A stretch of 64,000 nucleotides of DNA, from the NCBI GenBank assembly GCA_947500445.1, contig CANMSB010000007.1:94801-158800 (forward strand). The letters are read 5' to 3'. This document shows positions 7,601-16,681 of this stretch, one piece after another (position 1 is the stretch's first letter; every line of letters begins with the position of its first letter). This stretch comes from an uncultured Flavobacteriaceae bacterium (GTDB lineage Bacteria > Bacteroidota > Bacteroidia > Flavobacteriales > Flavobacteriaceae). A program made the translations under genes and the position numbers. Under the pieces are notes generated by a model. It had not been told where the DNA came from, searched no databases, and saw nothing but the letters and a program-made list of their open reading frames with translations.

Positions 7601-8242
7601 ATGAAATTAAAACTGTTGTTTCTCCCAGTTATTGTGTTGCTTACCTCATGTGCCAAAAAAACATTGGGAGGTAACGATTATGCCTATTACAAACAGCAAA
7701 TCGAAAAATCAAAAAGGCTGGAAAACGAGAAAAAAGCGGCGAAAGTAACGCCTATCGAACCAAAGGCCCAAGTAAAAAAAACCAGCTATCTCACCCCTGA
7801 AGAAAGGCAAAAATTTGCCGGTCTGTTGGAGGTGGAAGATACCGCCATTGAGAACGAAAAATTATACGCGGCCATAAACAACTGGTTGGGAACACCCTAT
7901 TATTGGGGTGGCACTACCCGAAACGGGGTCGACTGTTCCTCCTACGTGCAACAAATCTATAGAAAGGTATACGGGAAGGATATTCCCAGAACATCCATAG
8001 AACAGTTTTACATGGATACAAAGGCCCACTTTAAAAATCAAAAGTACCTAAAGGAGGGGGATCTGGTATTCTTTCGATTAAGACATAAGGATAAGGTAGT
8101 GTCCCATGTGGGCATTTACCTTCAAAACGGAAAATTTACCGGATCCAATTCTCCCCGTGGGGTAGAAATCGCAAATTTGGACGATGCCTATTGGCAAGAT
8201 AAATACGTGGCCTGTGCTCGATTCATCACAAAAAACAACTAA
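7601..8242 (+). CDS. NlpC/P60 peptidoglycan endopeptidase lipoprotein
   Basis: I choose the ATG at 7601 rather than the upstream TTG at 7574 because it gives a clean lipoprotein signal: a hydrophobic run then Leu-Thr-Ser-Cys, with lipidated Cys17. The protein is then 213 residues. A Lys/Glu-rich linker precedes a C40-family NlpC/P60 domain (about 85-210) with catalytic Cys112 in Gly-Val-Asp-Cys-Ser-Ser-Tyr and His169 in Val-Ser-His-Val-Gly-Ile. Such enzymes cut peptide stems in peptidoglycan. As first gene of the rightward T6SS operon (its stop overlaps the tssG start by one base), it is well placed to open the cell wall locally for the T6SS envelope complex, a job done by recruited lytic transglycosylases in proteobacterial T6SS. 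A general wall-hydrolase role is the alternative. Confidence 0.85.
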   Translation: MKLKLLFLPVIVLLTSCAKKTLGGNDYAYYKQQIEKSKRLENEKKAAKVTPIEPKAQVKKTSYLTPEERQKFAGLLEVEDTAIENEKLYAAINNWLGTPYYWGGTTRNGVDCSSYVQQIYRKVYGKDIPRTSIEQFYMDTKAHFKNQKYLKEGDLVFFRLRHKDKVVSHVGIYLQNGKFTGSNSPRGVEIANLDDAYWQDKYVACARFITKNN

Positions 8243-9147
8243 TGGCGCAGGCTGAAAGACATAGCATCCGTGAAGAGGTGTTCCATTTGGGTTTTGATTT
8301 AAAGGCGGAGACCTTTATTTCTTATTTGGAAGAAGAAACCGATTTGGACATTGCCCTCGATGATTTTTTCAAAAGACGTTTTGGAAACGACATAACGGAA
8401 ATAAAGGGCACTATCGACGACAAGGATCCGCTAAAAGTGGTTTTGAGCAGACGCGGTTTTTACAATATTTTTCCGGAACGTTTTTTTCACACTACCTATA
8501 GTAGCACCTCTTTTGTTCCTACAATGGTGGCGGATTACCAAAATAGGTTGTTGGAGGAGGAACGTGCACGAAAGTTTTTCAAACCATTGGAATCGGAGTT
8601 CTTCTTACAAAAAGTAGCCATAGAAAAATCTGAAGATGAAACGTTTAAATCATTGGGCAGCCCCGAACTGGTCTCCTTTTTGATCGATTTGTGGCAGCTT
8701 GATGCATCCATTCCAAAACGAATGGCGGCAAAGATTTTAAAAACGATGCCCTTTATGTATAAGATAGCGGGAAATTTGCCGTTGTTAAAAACGATATTGG
8801 AGCATATCGTTGAAGAACGCATCGCCATCACATCCGATTTTTCCGCATTGGGCGAACCCAAGGACATAGAACCGATGCGGCTTGGGGTAAATATGGCGAC
8901 TTCCGGTCCGCCAAAAACGTTTTTACCAAAATATCTATTTACGTTAGTAGATATCAAACATCCCGACCATATAGAGGCGTATTTGCCCAACGGGACCATA
9001 ATATCGGCGGTCCGCTTTTTTTTAAAACATACATTGCCCTTTGAATGCGATTTTGAAATTGATTTTACCGTTGCCAAAAGCAAAAGAAAATTTATAATGG
9101 ACGATGCCGTTTATTCAGGAAGGCTCGGCCTGTCAGCAACAATTTAG
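8242..9147 (+). CDS. tssG: T6SS baseplate subunit TssG
   Basis: 301 residues. It has the family's N-terminal Glu-rich helix, an Arg-Arg-Gly-Phe-Tyr-Asn-Ile-Phe-Pro-Glu-Arg-Phe-Phe-His segment typical of Bacteroidota TssG, a central helical region, and a C-terminal beta-rich part with a Ser-Gly-Arg-Leu-Gly end. TssG and TssF form the baseplate wedge on which TssK and the VgrG spike dock. The start codon overlaps the stop of the NlpC/P60 gene by one base (TAATG), and tssN begins 6 bases after the stop, so translation is coupled along the operon. Confidence 0.85.
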   Translation: MAQAERHSIREEVFHLGFDLKAETFISYLEEETDLDIALDDFFKRRFGNDITEIKGTIDDKDPLKVVLSRRGFYNIFPERFFHTTYSSTSFVPTMVADYQNRLLEEERARKFFKPLESEFFLQKVAIEKSEDETFKSLGSPELVSFLIDLWQLDASIPKRMAAKILKTMPFMYKIAGNLPLLKTILEHIVEERIAITSDFSALGEPKDIEPMRLGVNMATSGPPKTFLPKYLFTLVDIKHPDHIEAYLPNGTIISAVRFFLKHTLPFECDFEIDFTVAKSKRKFIMDDAVYSGRLGLSATI

Positions 9148-9153
9148 GACCAT

Positions 9154-10020
9154 ATGATCAAAACTTACTTGAAAAGATTAATCAGCTTTGAGGCGCTTAT
9201 GCCTTTTATGATCATCATGGTCGTGGTCATACTGTGTTTGCGGCTAATTTCTTCAAAAACGCCCGGTTTTAAACCTAGGCGAAAGAAATTTTATCTCTAT
9301 CTGTTGGCGCTTTTGGTCATCATGGGTATTTTAATCGCCATCGTGTATAACCTGAAACAGACCACCCTGTTGTTACGCTATTTTTCTATGCTGGGCTTTG
9401 CGGGCGTGCTCGGTGCCATTCATGTTTTTGTATACCGACAGACCTTTGAAAAATTTGAATCGGAAAACAACCTCAAGGAAGTTGCCATTGCGGCCATTTC
9501 GGGGTTTGTGTTGGTAGTACCGGTAATCCTGATCGCCAGTTACTTTAATGACATGGCGTACCTCCCCTACTACTTTCTTATCGCAGCGGCATTTGTGCTC
9601 CCATCATGCTTTTTCGCCCTATACAAGTATGCCATTTCCATCCCGGTAAAATTATATTCCAAATGGTACTATCCTTTGGGTAAAAAATACGAAACGCCCA
9701 AACACCACGAGCTCAATAATATGATCGTGCTCAACTTCATGTTCCATAAAAAATCAAACTCCGACGAAATCACCAGCTTTAAGGCGAAAGCTCCAAAAGA
9801 TATGGGATTTGGTAGGTTGTTCTTTTTTTTCATCAACGATTATAACGATAAAAAAACCAGCACTAAGATCGAAATGACCGATAATTCGGGAGATCCCCAT
9901 GGTTGGTACTTTTATAGCAAGCCAAAATGGTACGGCGCATCAAAACATATAGATTCCGAACGTACCGTGGAGCAAAATAACCTAAATGACGGCGATGTAG
10001 TAGTTTGCCAAAGAATATAA
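9154..10020 (+). CDS. tssN: T6SSiii inner-membrane protein TssN
   Basis: 288 residues with about five hydrophobic helices in the first 170 residues (near 13-31, 45-63, 73-92, 106-124 and 130-150). A soluble, cytoplasmic-looking C-terminal domain follows, with Trp/Tyr-rich strands (Gly-Trp-Tyr-Phe-Tyr near the end). Multi-pass TssN is specific to T6SSiii and part of the envelope complex that replaces TssL/TssM. The gene sits between tssG and tssK with 6- and 10-base gaps, the usual context. Confidence 0.8.
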   Translation: MIKTYLKRLISFEALMPFMIIMVVVILCLRLISSKTPGFKPRRKKFYLYLLALLVIMGILIAIVYNLKQTTLLLRYFSMLGFAGVLGAIHVFVYRQTFEKFESENNLKEVAIAAISGFVLVVPVILIASYFNDMAYLPYYFLIAAAFVLPSCFFALYKYAISIPVKLYSKWYYPLGKKYETPKHHELNNMIVLNFMFHKKSNSDEITSFKAKAPKDMGFGRLFFFFINDYNDKKTSTKIEMTDNSGDPHGWYFYSKPKWYGASKHIDSERTVEQNNLNDGDVVVCQRI

Positions 10021-10030
10021 GCCAATTAGC

Positions 10031-11176
10031 ATGATAGAAGACACTAAAAAATTCAAAATAAACTGGGTCGATGGCATGAAAATTTCGAAAGAACATTTTC
10101 AAAGCCTTCAGGACTTTGCCGAAAACAGCGTTAAAAATGCCATCGCGTTCCGAAACGGAAAGCATGGACATGGCTTGTTACCTTCCCCAATGGGCGACGG
10201 GAACGATTTGAGCATTACCCTGGACATCCATAAAGGGCTAAAAGTGGCCATTAAAACATTACGGGCATTGACCCCTAACGGCCATCATGTCGAAATAACC
10301 GCTGGCACGCCGCCGGTAAAGGCCGAAATGGTGGTAGAAGAGTTGGATGCGGCCAAAACCGAGGCCGGTTTTGTAATACTCAATCTGGATTTGGAAAATC
10401 CGGTCGCATTTGGGGAGCAGGATGCCAAGGAAATTCCACCGCGGTTCCCTTTCCTTACCAACGGATACTTTTTCACCTTTATCGGTTCGTCGGAACTGGA
10501 AAAATCCGGTCTTGCCGGAAACCAAATTCCCATTGGAAAAATAGTAAAGGATGGAAAGGCGCTTACGGTGGCGGCCGAATATGTTCCTCCTTGCGTTACT
10601 ATCGGCTCGCACGAAACCTTGGTGGATTTTTACAACGAAGCGGAGAACTTTTTGAAGATGACGGAAAGGAATGCCATCCTTATCGTTCAAAAAATAATGT
10701 CGAAACAAAGCGACAATCCCATAGCGGACGCTATGAAGTTGGTAGTGGACACCATATATGGTTATCTGGCACAACAGATTACCAAGGTGAAATGGGAAGA
10801 ACATGACATGCACCCCAAAGCGCTCTTGGAGATTATTGTAAGTTTCGGGCGAATTTTCAAGGGATCGGTCGACGTTTCCTCTCCTGAAAACAAGGAACAG
10901 CTTTTCAATTATTTTGGAGAATGGACCGATTTAAAGGGTGGTGATTACGAGAAGATTTTCACGGATATCATCAATATGGACTACCACCATAACGACCTGT
11001 ATCAAACCCTTTCAAAAGCATCCGAATTCATGAAAGGTATCGATAAATTGTTGACCGTGCTTACCCAAATAGACTATATCGGTAAACGAAGGGATATGGG
11101 TATTTTCGTAAACGAGAATATCGTAAAAGAAAAATCGGGAAAATCCGGAGGCAGCCCTTCTTTCCTAGCTGAATAA
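10031..11176 (+). CDS. tssK: T6SS baseplate subunit TssK
   Basis: 381 residues. The N-terminal part has the TssK signature Trp-Val-Asp-Gly-Met-Lys-Ile-Ser-Lys-Glu-His-Phe (about 12-23; in proteobacteria this reads W-x-x-G-M-x-L-x-P-x-H-F). The beta-rich shell follows, then a helical bundle, and a C-terminal domain ending in a Ser/Gly-rich tail. TssK links the baseplate wedge (TssF/G/E) to the membrane complex, here presumably TssN and its partners. It lies within the operon with short gaps on both sides. Confidence 0.88.
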   Translation: MIEDTKKFKINWVDGMKISKEHFQSLQDFAENSVKNAIAFRNGKHGHGLLPSPMGDGNDLSITLDIHKGLKVAIKTLRALTPNGHHVEITAGTPPVKAEMVVEELDAAKTEAGFVILNLDLENPVAFGEQDAKEIPPRFPFLTNGYFFTFIGSSELEKSGLAGNQIPIGKIVKDGKALTVAAEYVPPCVTIGSHETLVDFYNEAENFLKMTERNAILIVQKIMSKQSDNPIADAMKLVVDTIYGYLAQQITKVKWEEHDMHPKALLEIIVSFGRIFKGSVDVSSPENKEQLFNYFGEWTDLKGGDYEKIFTDIINMDYHHNDLYQTLSKASEFMKGIDKLLTVLTQIDYIGKRRDMGIFVNENIVKEKSGKSGGSPSFLAE

Positions 11177-11186
11177 AACACGAACT

Positions 11187-11696
11187 ATGGAAGTACTGAA
11201 CAAAAAAGAACGCACTTCATCCTTTCTGCTTTTCCTATTGATGTTCGTCATCACCGTAGGCCTGCTGTTTACGGCTTTTTTCTATAGCTATAAATTGCCT
11301 TGGAAGGAAAACGAGGTATTGCGCGCCGAAAATCAGAAAATCAGATATGAATTTTTATATCAAAAACAGTTTATGAAGTCTCTGGAATCGGTAGACAAAC
11401 AAATCGATTCGTTGGACAAGACCCGTGAAGGCTACTTCTTTTTGGAACAATCGATCAATGCCGACCTAATCGACCTCAAGAGCGATATTCCAAAAGATTC
11501 TCTGGAAGATCGCAGTATGTACGAAAACTTGATCTTGACCTACAAAAAATTGGTCGATGCCAAGAGGGACCTCAAACAGGTTGAGAACGCTCGAGAGGAA
11601 ATCAAGGACCTGAACGATCAGATCGCCGAATACGAAAAAGAAATCAATAAACTCAGTACGGCCTTGGACCTTTCGCAACGGCTTAATAGAAATTAG
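11187..11696 (+). CDS. tssO: T6SSiii single-pass coiled-coil protein TssO
   Basis: 169 residues: a short cytoplasmic N-terminus, one membrane helix (about 13-34), and a long charged periplasmic part that is mostly coiled coil (Asn-Glu-Val-Leu-Arg-Ala-Glu-Asn onward, about 45-75, and again about 115-165). This layout and the position between tssK and the ClpV gene match TssO, one of the T6SSiii-specific envelope proteins. The start is 10 bases after the tssK stop. Confidence 0.75.
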   Translation: MEVLNKKERTSSFLLFLLMFVITVGLLFTAFFYSYKLPWKENEVLRAENQKIRYEFLYQKQFMKSLESVDKQIDSLDKTREGYFFLEQSINADLIDLKSDIPKDSLEDRSMYENLILTYKKLVDAKRDLKQVENAREEIKDLNDQIAEYEKEINKLSTALDLSQRLNRN

Positions 11697-11704
11697 CATA
11701 CCAC

Positions 11705-14176
11705 ATGAACAGCGAATTAGAAAAAGCCATACATATCGCTACACAGATAGCGGAAGAATACCATCATGAGGATTTTGGTCCGGCACACTTGATCAAGGCT
11801 TCATTGAATCGGGATCTTTCCCTCTTACGCTTTCTGCACACCAAGGGAACAGATGTATACTTTATAGAAGAGTGGGCGGATGTACTTTTGGACGCCCATC
11901 CCAAAAAAAAGGGAAGAAAAAACGAGATAAAGGCAAATTTAGAGGCCAAAACCGTTTTTGTAGAAGCAGAAGACCTTCAAAAAAAACTGAACAAAGAGGA
12001 AGTCGATCTCATTTGTATTTTCATCGCCGCGATTACACCAGGTGTCGGCCTGAGCCATAACCAATTAAAGGCGTTGCCGGTAACCGGTGCCCAATTGTTG
12101 GACAGTTTATTGAAAAATCGTGAGGTTTCCGCAGGCGACGCTTCTACTACCACTACATCGGAGGGTACGGCTTTGGACGGCGGCAGCGATATTTTAAGAA
12201 AATATACCACGGATCTTGGAAAAAAAGCCAAGGCGAACGATTACGATTATATTGTCAATAGAGATCGTGAACTGAAAAAATTGGCGGAAATCCTATGCCG
12301 AAAATCAAAGCCGAACGTTATTATCCAGGGAGAATCCGGTGTTGGAAAAACGGTACTGGTACAAAATTTGGCCCGTGAAATCTACACCGGTAAAATTGTG
12401 GACACTTTACAAAAGGCCACCCTATTAGAGGTAGACACTGCCATGCTATTGTCCGGTGCTTCCTATAAGGGAGAGGTGGAAGATCGGCTTCAGTCGATTT
12501 TTAACGAGGCCAAAACACTTGCAAAGCCAATTTTGTTCATCGACGACTTTCATGTGTTGTTGCAGGACGCTTCGGCAAGTCAGGGAATCTTGAACGTCAT
12601 TAAATCCGAACTCAACAAAGGAGAAGTGTTGCTGCTCGGTGCCACTACCGCGGACAATTATAGAAAATACATCACCAACGACGACACGCTAAACCGTCGT
12701 TTTGAGGCGGTGGCCCTCGAGGAACCGGACAACGAAACCGCATTTCATATTTTACAAAGCGTCGCAAAACGGTATAGCGACCATCATCAGTTAAAAATAT
12801 CAGAAGAAAGTTTGCGTGCCGCTATCGGCCTATCCAAGCGCTACTTGAAAGAAAAGAGCCTTCCCGACTCGGCCTTGGACCTCATAGATCGTACCATGGC
12901 CGCCGCAAATGTTTCCGCACAGTCCTTACCGACCGACATTGCGGATCTTAGAAACGAAATGCTCCAGATCGCCGAAACGTCAAAAGAACGCACGGAAGCC
13001 GAAAATATACAAAAAATCGATTGGGTATATAGTACCATACGAAATCGGCTCAGCCCTATCGTACTGAGTACCTTGGATACCGAAGATGCCTTTCGTTTTC
13101 CCAGTTACGATAAAAAACAACAGTATTTGGAGACCTTGCTCTCCGGGGTAGAAAAGCAGGCCGAAACCGTTCGGGACGAGGTAAACGAAACGGACTTGGC
13201 GGCAATGGTTTCCAGCATTACCGGCATTCCGGCAGGTAAAGTACAGACCCAAGAACGGGAACGTTTATTGGAAATGGAAGACACCTTAAAAAAGCGAGTG
13301 ATCGGTCAGGACAACGCTATACAGACCGTATCGGAAGCCATAATAGAATCGCGCTCGGGGCTATCCAAAGCGGGACAGCCGATAGGTTCTTTCTTTTTTT
13401 CGGGCCCTACCGGAACGGGAAAGACCGAATTGGCAAAATCCTTGGCAGAATTCCTTTTCAACGATGAAACGGCCATTATCCGTTTCGACATGTCGGAATT
13501 TAAGGAAGAACATTCCGCAGCCTTGTTGTATGGAGCACCTCCGGGATATGTAGGCTATGAGGAAGGCGGGGTATTGGTCAACAAAATAAGGCAAAAACCG
13601 TATGCCATCGTATTGTTCGACGAAATTGAAAAAGCCCATCAATCCGTTTTCGATGTGTTCCTTCAAATTTTGGACGAAGGGAAGCTGAACGACCGTTTGG
13701 GCAAGGTTGGGGATTTCTCCAATGCCGTAATCCTATTTACCTCCAATATCGGTTCCGATTTCATCAGTAAATCGTTCCAAGGAGGGACCGTTCCACAATC
13801 GGACGAACTAATGACCATCATGGCCAATTATTTTAGGCCGGAATTTCTTGGGCGTATTACCGAAATTGTGCCCTTTGCCCCAATTTCGGAAGAAAATGCA
13901 CCCTTTATATTCGACCTGCACCTGAAGAAGGAACTGTTGGCGTTGACGGAGCGTATGGGCATCACCTTGGACATTGACAAAAAAACCAAGAAACACCTTT
14001 CATTGGACGGCTTCTCCCCTACCTATGGAGTACGCCCGTTAAAGGCCGTAATACGCAACAAATTAAAAAGACCGTTGTCCAAAATGATCATTTCAGGAGC
14101 GATTAAAGCGCCCCAAACGGTAAAAGTGGCAATGAAAGATGACAAACTCGCTTTTACGGTAGTAAAAAAGAGTTAA
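11705..14176 (+). CDS. tssH: T6SS sheath-recycling AAA+ ATPase TssH (ClpV)
   Basis: 823 residues with the ClpB/ClpV order: N-terminal Clp repeat domain (about 1-140), a Thr/Ser/Gly linker, first AAA module with Walker A GESGVGKT (209-216), a short middle region, and second AAA module with Walker A GPTGTGKT (about 565-572), Walker B Phe-Asp-Glu-Ile-Glu and a C-terminal D2-small domain. The first Walker B reads Leu-Phe-Ile-Asp-Asp-Phe-His, so the usual catalytic Glu is Asp there. ClpV strips contracted TssBC sheaths for reuse. Location inside the T6SS operon, 8 bases after tssO, separates it from housekeeping ClpB or ClpC. Confidence 0.9.
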   Translation: MNSELEKAIHIATQIAEEYHHEDFGPAHLIKASLNRDLSLLRFLHTKGTDVYFIEEWADVLLDAHPKKKGRKNEIKANLEAKTVFVEAEDLQKKLNKEEVDLICIFIAAITPGVGLSHNQLKALPVTGAQLLDSLLKNREVSAGDASTTTTSEGTALDGGSDILRKYTTDLGKKAKANDYDYIVNRDRELKKLAEILCRKSKPNVIIQGESGVGKTVLVQNLAREIYTGKIVDTLQKATLLEVDTAMLLSGASYKGEVEDRLQSIFNEAKTLAKPILFIDDFHVLLQDASASQGILNVIKSELNKGEVLLLGATTADNYRKYITNDDTLNRRFEAVALEEPDNETAFHILQSVAKRYSDHHQLKISEESLRAAIGLSKRYLKEKSLPDSALDLIDRTMAAANVSAQSLPTDIADLRNEMLQIAETSKERTEAENIQKIDWVYSTIRNRLSPIVLSTLDTEDAFRFPSYDKKQQYLETLLSGVEKQAETVRDEVNETDLAAMVSSITGIPAGKVQTQERERLLEMEDTLKKRVIGQDNAIQTVSEAIIESRSGLSKAGQPIGSFFFSGPTGTGKTELAKSLAEFLFNDETAIIRFDMSEFKEEHSAALLYGAPPGYVGYEEGGVLVNKIRQKPYAIVLFDEIEKAHQSVFDVFLQILDEGKLNDRLGKVGDFSNAVILFTSNIGSDFISKSFQGGTVPQSDELMTIMANYFRPEFLGRITEIVPFAPISEENAPFIFDLHLKKELLALTERMGITLDIDKKTKKHLSLDGFSPTYGVRPLKAVIRNKLKRPLSKMIISGAIKAPQTVKVAMKDDKLAFTVVKKS

Positions 14177-14231
14177 AACCCTAGCTAGGTACCGATCGGC
14201 ACTGGGTGCAACAGTAAAACGATTACGAAAG

Positions 14232-14663
14232 ATGGCAAAACCGTATTATCAGGCTCCTTTTGATTTCAAGCGTTTCTTTGAAAAGAAAGAGCTCAAGAAG
14301 TTATCGATGCGCGATTCCATTTCTCAATTCATTAGCGTTATCATCACCACCTATTTTGAGGAATATACTTATGATGAAGGCTTTGGAAGTGAAATATGGG
14401 AAACGGATTTTGACCTGCTCATTAACGCGAACGTGTTAAAGGAACAAATCAAAAAATCGTTGGCGGGGCAAATTCGAACCTATGAAAAAAGGCTCTCCGA
14501 TATTGATCTTAATGTAGAACTGATGGAGAGTTTATCCGAAAATTCGGATAAGGTACGGCTCAAAAAGTTTTTGAACATCACCATTCGAGGAACCATCATC
14601 AAAACCGATGAACCCTTTCTTTTTAGAGGTGATTATTATTTGGCACCTTTATCCTATCGTTAA
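14232..14663 (+). CDS. tssE: T6SS baseplate protein TssE (gp25-like)
   Basis: 143 residues, the size of gp25/GPW-family proteins. The central Glu-Thr-Asp-Phe-Asp-Leu-Leu-Ile-Asn segment, the Lys-Glu-Gln-Ile-Lys-Lys-Ser-Leu helix, the Arg-Leu-Ser-Asp-Ile-Asp-Leu-Asn-Val strand and the basic Arg-Leu-Lys-Lys-Phe-Leu-Asn-Ile strand match the fold. TssE initiates sheath polymerisation from the baseplate. It begins 55 bases after tssH and 41 bases before tssF. Confidence 0.82.
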   Translation: MAKPYYQAPFDFKRFFEKKELKKLSMRDSISQFISVIITTYFEEYTYDEGFGSEIWETDFDLLINANVLKEQIKKSLAGQIRTYEKRLSDIDLNVELMESLSENSDKVRLKKFLNITIRGTIIKTDEPFLFRGDYYLAPLSYR

Positions 14664-14704
14664 CAATAGCACCGGTAAAAGCGTACCATCAATAGAAGAT
14701 AATT

Positions 14705-16573
14705 ATGAAAAGCCTTAGTAAAGAGGAAATCAAGGACCGTTTGGTCCGAAGGGCGGCCGATACTTGGGGCGTCGACGAAATGGAAATCGAATATTCGTTC
14801 GACCCCATTGTCGGGATGCTTTTTGATGCCTGCGCCCATGAATTCGAACGTATTTCGGACAACCTAAAAACGAGCCGCACAAAAATTACGGAGCGCCTTG
14901 TAGACTTGCTTACACCAGAGGTTTCGGTCACGGCAAAACCGGCACATGCCATTATGCATGCGTTGCCATTGGATACCAAGGTCGATATCAACGAGCATAG
15001 TCAATTTTATCATCGCAAACGGATGCCCCTGTTCAGGGATAGTGGTAAGGATGATTTCAAGGACTTTTTTTTCTGCCCCGCCGGAGATTTTACGTTGAAC
15101 AACTGTACCTTAAAATATATCGCCTATCCCGATAAAATTGTTTCGTACCAAAACAATAGGAACAGTACGTACCTTACGAAATCCGACTTTACCGGATCTC
15201 CGGAGGCTTCCTGTGTTTATTTGGGTATTGCCCCAGAAGAAGGCGTGAGTACCTTGGACAACCTGATCTGTTACTTTGACCTCCTTAATTTTGCGAACAA
15301 GGAATTACTGGTACATCATTTGGGTATTGCCGAATGGTCGTTGAACGGAAGCCCCTTAACGGTATCCAAAGGATATCGTAAAAACGAGCCTTTTCAAGAC
15401 GATTATAGCGTGTATATCAATGAAAGTATTCAAACGAAAATACAGTTTTACGAAGCTTATGTTCGACAGTATTACGAAGATCATTTTTATACCATAAACC
15501 AATCGGTCGCGGTAGCTGATAACCGTAACCCCTTCCCGCCCATTTTCAATGAGTTTTTGTCCGAAAAACAGTTGGAAGATTTTAAGGAACCGTTATTGTG
15601 GATAAAAATTTCCTTTTCCAGCGTGGTATCCACACCAATGTTGGAAAACCTGCATTGCCACATCAACTGTTTTCCTGTTCTGAACAAAAAAAAGCGTTCG
15701 GTGAACAAACGGTTGCAACCCTATTTCAATATTATTCCGTTGACGGGGGAAAGCGACTATTTTTTGGACATTCAAAAAATTACTGGTGATAATGGAAATC
15801 GCTATTTCGTAAAAAACCGAACGGAAAAAGATACCGGTGAACCGCAAGCATACCTACGCTACGGTGGAGTAAGCCGTTTTGACGAAAGGGACGCCTCCGA
15901 ACTATTGAACTATACCCTAGATCTTTTAAAGGAAGACGGTGTTGCCTTTTCAGCAATGGACGACGACTTTATAAACTCGAACTTAAAGGAAATGAAACAG
16001 ATCGTTTCCCGAATCGAGCAACAGATAGAACTCCGCAATTTTAAAAAGAACAAGATTCCGTATTTGATCGTGAACCGCAATAGTGTCGCCAAAAACAAGG
16101 ACAAAATTATTTATACCGATTATTGGACGACCACGGGCGATATGGCGAACAAAATAAATCCGTACAGCAAACTTTTTCAATATGAGGGTACCGCATTTCA
16201 GCCCGCTAGCCTGCTACTGGTCACCGGAACACTTGGCGGTCAGGACGAACCAAATCCGAGTGAAAAAATTTATGCCTATCGCGAACATATCTTGTCCCGA
16301 GGGCGTATCATTACCCGACAAGATATTGAGCAACACTGCTTTGCGGTTTTCAAGGATAGTATTGTTTCGGTAGCGGTACGCAGAGGTGTTATGGTTTCCC
16401 AGGACCAGGCTATCGGATACACACCTACTACGGATGTACATTTGGTAAAAAACGAGGATTCCGACTATGGGGAAGCCGACTGGGACCATTTGAAACAAGA
16501 ATTGCTGGTCGGATTAAAGTCGCGTTCGGCCAATATTTTACCGTTTCGCGTTTTTTACGAAGAAACAATTTGA
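14705..16573 (+). CDS. tssF: T6SS baseplate subunit TssF
   Basis: 622 residues, usual for TssF. The N-terminus begins with a Lys/Glu-rich helix followed by Phe-Asp-Ala-Cys-Ala-His-Glu-Phe-Glu-Arg and a Pro-Ala-His-Ala-Ile-Met-His-Ala segment, which matches the TssF pattern in which the Pro-(Ala/Ser)-His-(Ala/Thr) box is conserved. The central part is beta-rich. The C-terminal third has a His-Ile-Leu-Ser-Arg-Gly-Arg-Ile-Ile-Thr-Arg-Gln-Asp segment like the baseplate J/gp6 proteins of phages. TssF forms the wedge with TssG and TssE around the VgrG hub. It is the last core gene before vgrG, which follows after about 108 bases. Confidence 0.87.
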   Translation: MKSLSKEEIKDRLVRRAADTWGVDEMEIEYSFDPIVGMLFDACAHEFERISDNLKTSRTKITERLVDLLTPEVSVTAKPAHAIMHALPLDTKVDINEHSQFYHRKRMPLFRDSGKDDFKDFFFCPAGDFTLNNCTLKYIAYPDKIVSYQNNRNSTYLTKSDFTGSPEASCVYLGIAPEEGVSTLDNLICYFDLLNFANKELLVHHLGIAEWSLNGSPLTVSKGYRKNEPFQDDYSVYINESIQTKIQFYEAYVRQYYEDHFYTINQSVAVADNRNPFPPIFNEFLSEKQLEDFKEPLLWIKISFSSVVSTPMLENLHCHINCFPVLNKKKRSVNKRLQPYFNIIPLTGESDYFLDIQKITGDNGNRYFVKNRTEKDTGEPQAYLRYGGVSRFDERDASELLNYTLDLLKEDGVAFSAMDDDFINSNLKEMKQIVSRIEQQIELRNFKKNKIPYLIVNRNSVAKNKDKIIYTDYWTTTGDMANKINPYSKLFQYEGTAFQPASLLLVTGTLGGQDEPNPSEKIYAYREHILSRGRIITRQDIEQHCFAVFKDSIVSVAVRRGVMVSQDQAIGYTPTTDVHLVKNEDSDYGEADWDHLKQELLVGLKSRSANILPFRVFYEETI

Positions 16574-16681
16574 TTATCAATTGTTTAAAAAGCTTGTATA
16601 AACGTGTCATAGAACGAAAAACCGTTGTTTTTTTTGTGAAACCTGATGGGAATCGCTAATTTAAATTAAAAATTACCTTAC

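Noticed and set aside
10259..10813. 184-residue minus-strand frame inside tssK
   Set aside because: Overlaps a well-supported core T6SS gene and has low-complexity, non-protein-like content.
12980..13666. Minus-strand frames inside the ClpV gene
   Set aside because: The plus-strand frame encodes intact AAA+ motifs; the antisense frames show no family features or starts with ribosome sites.
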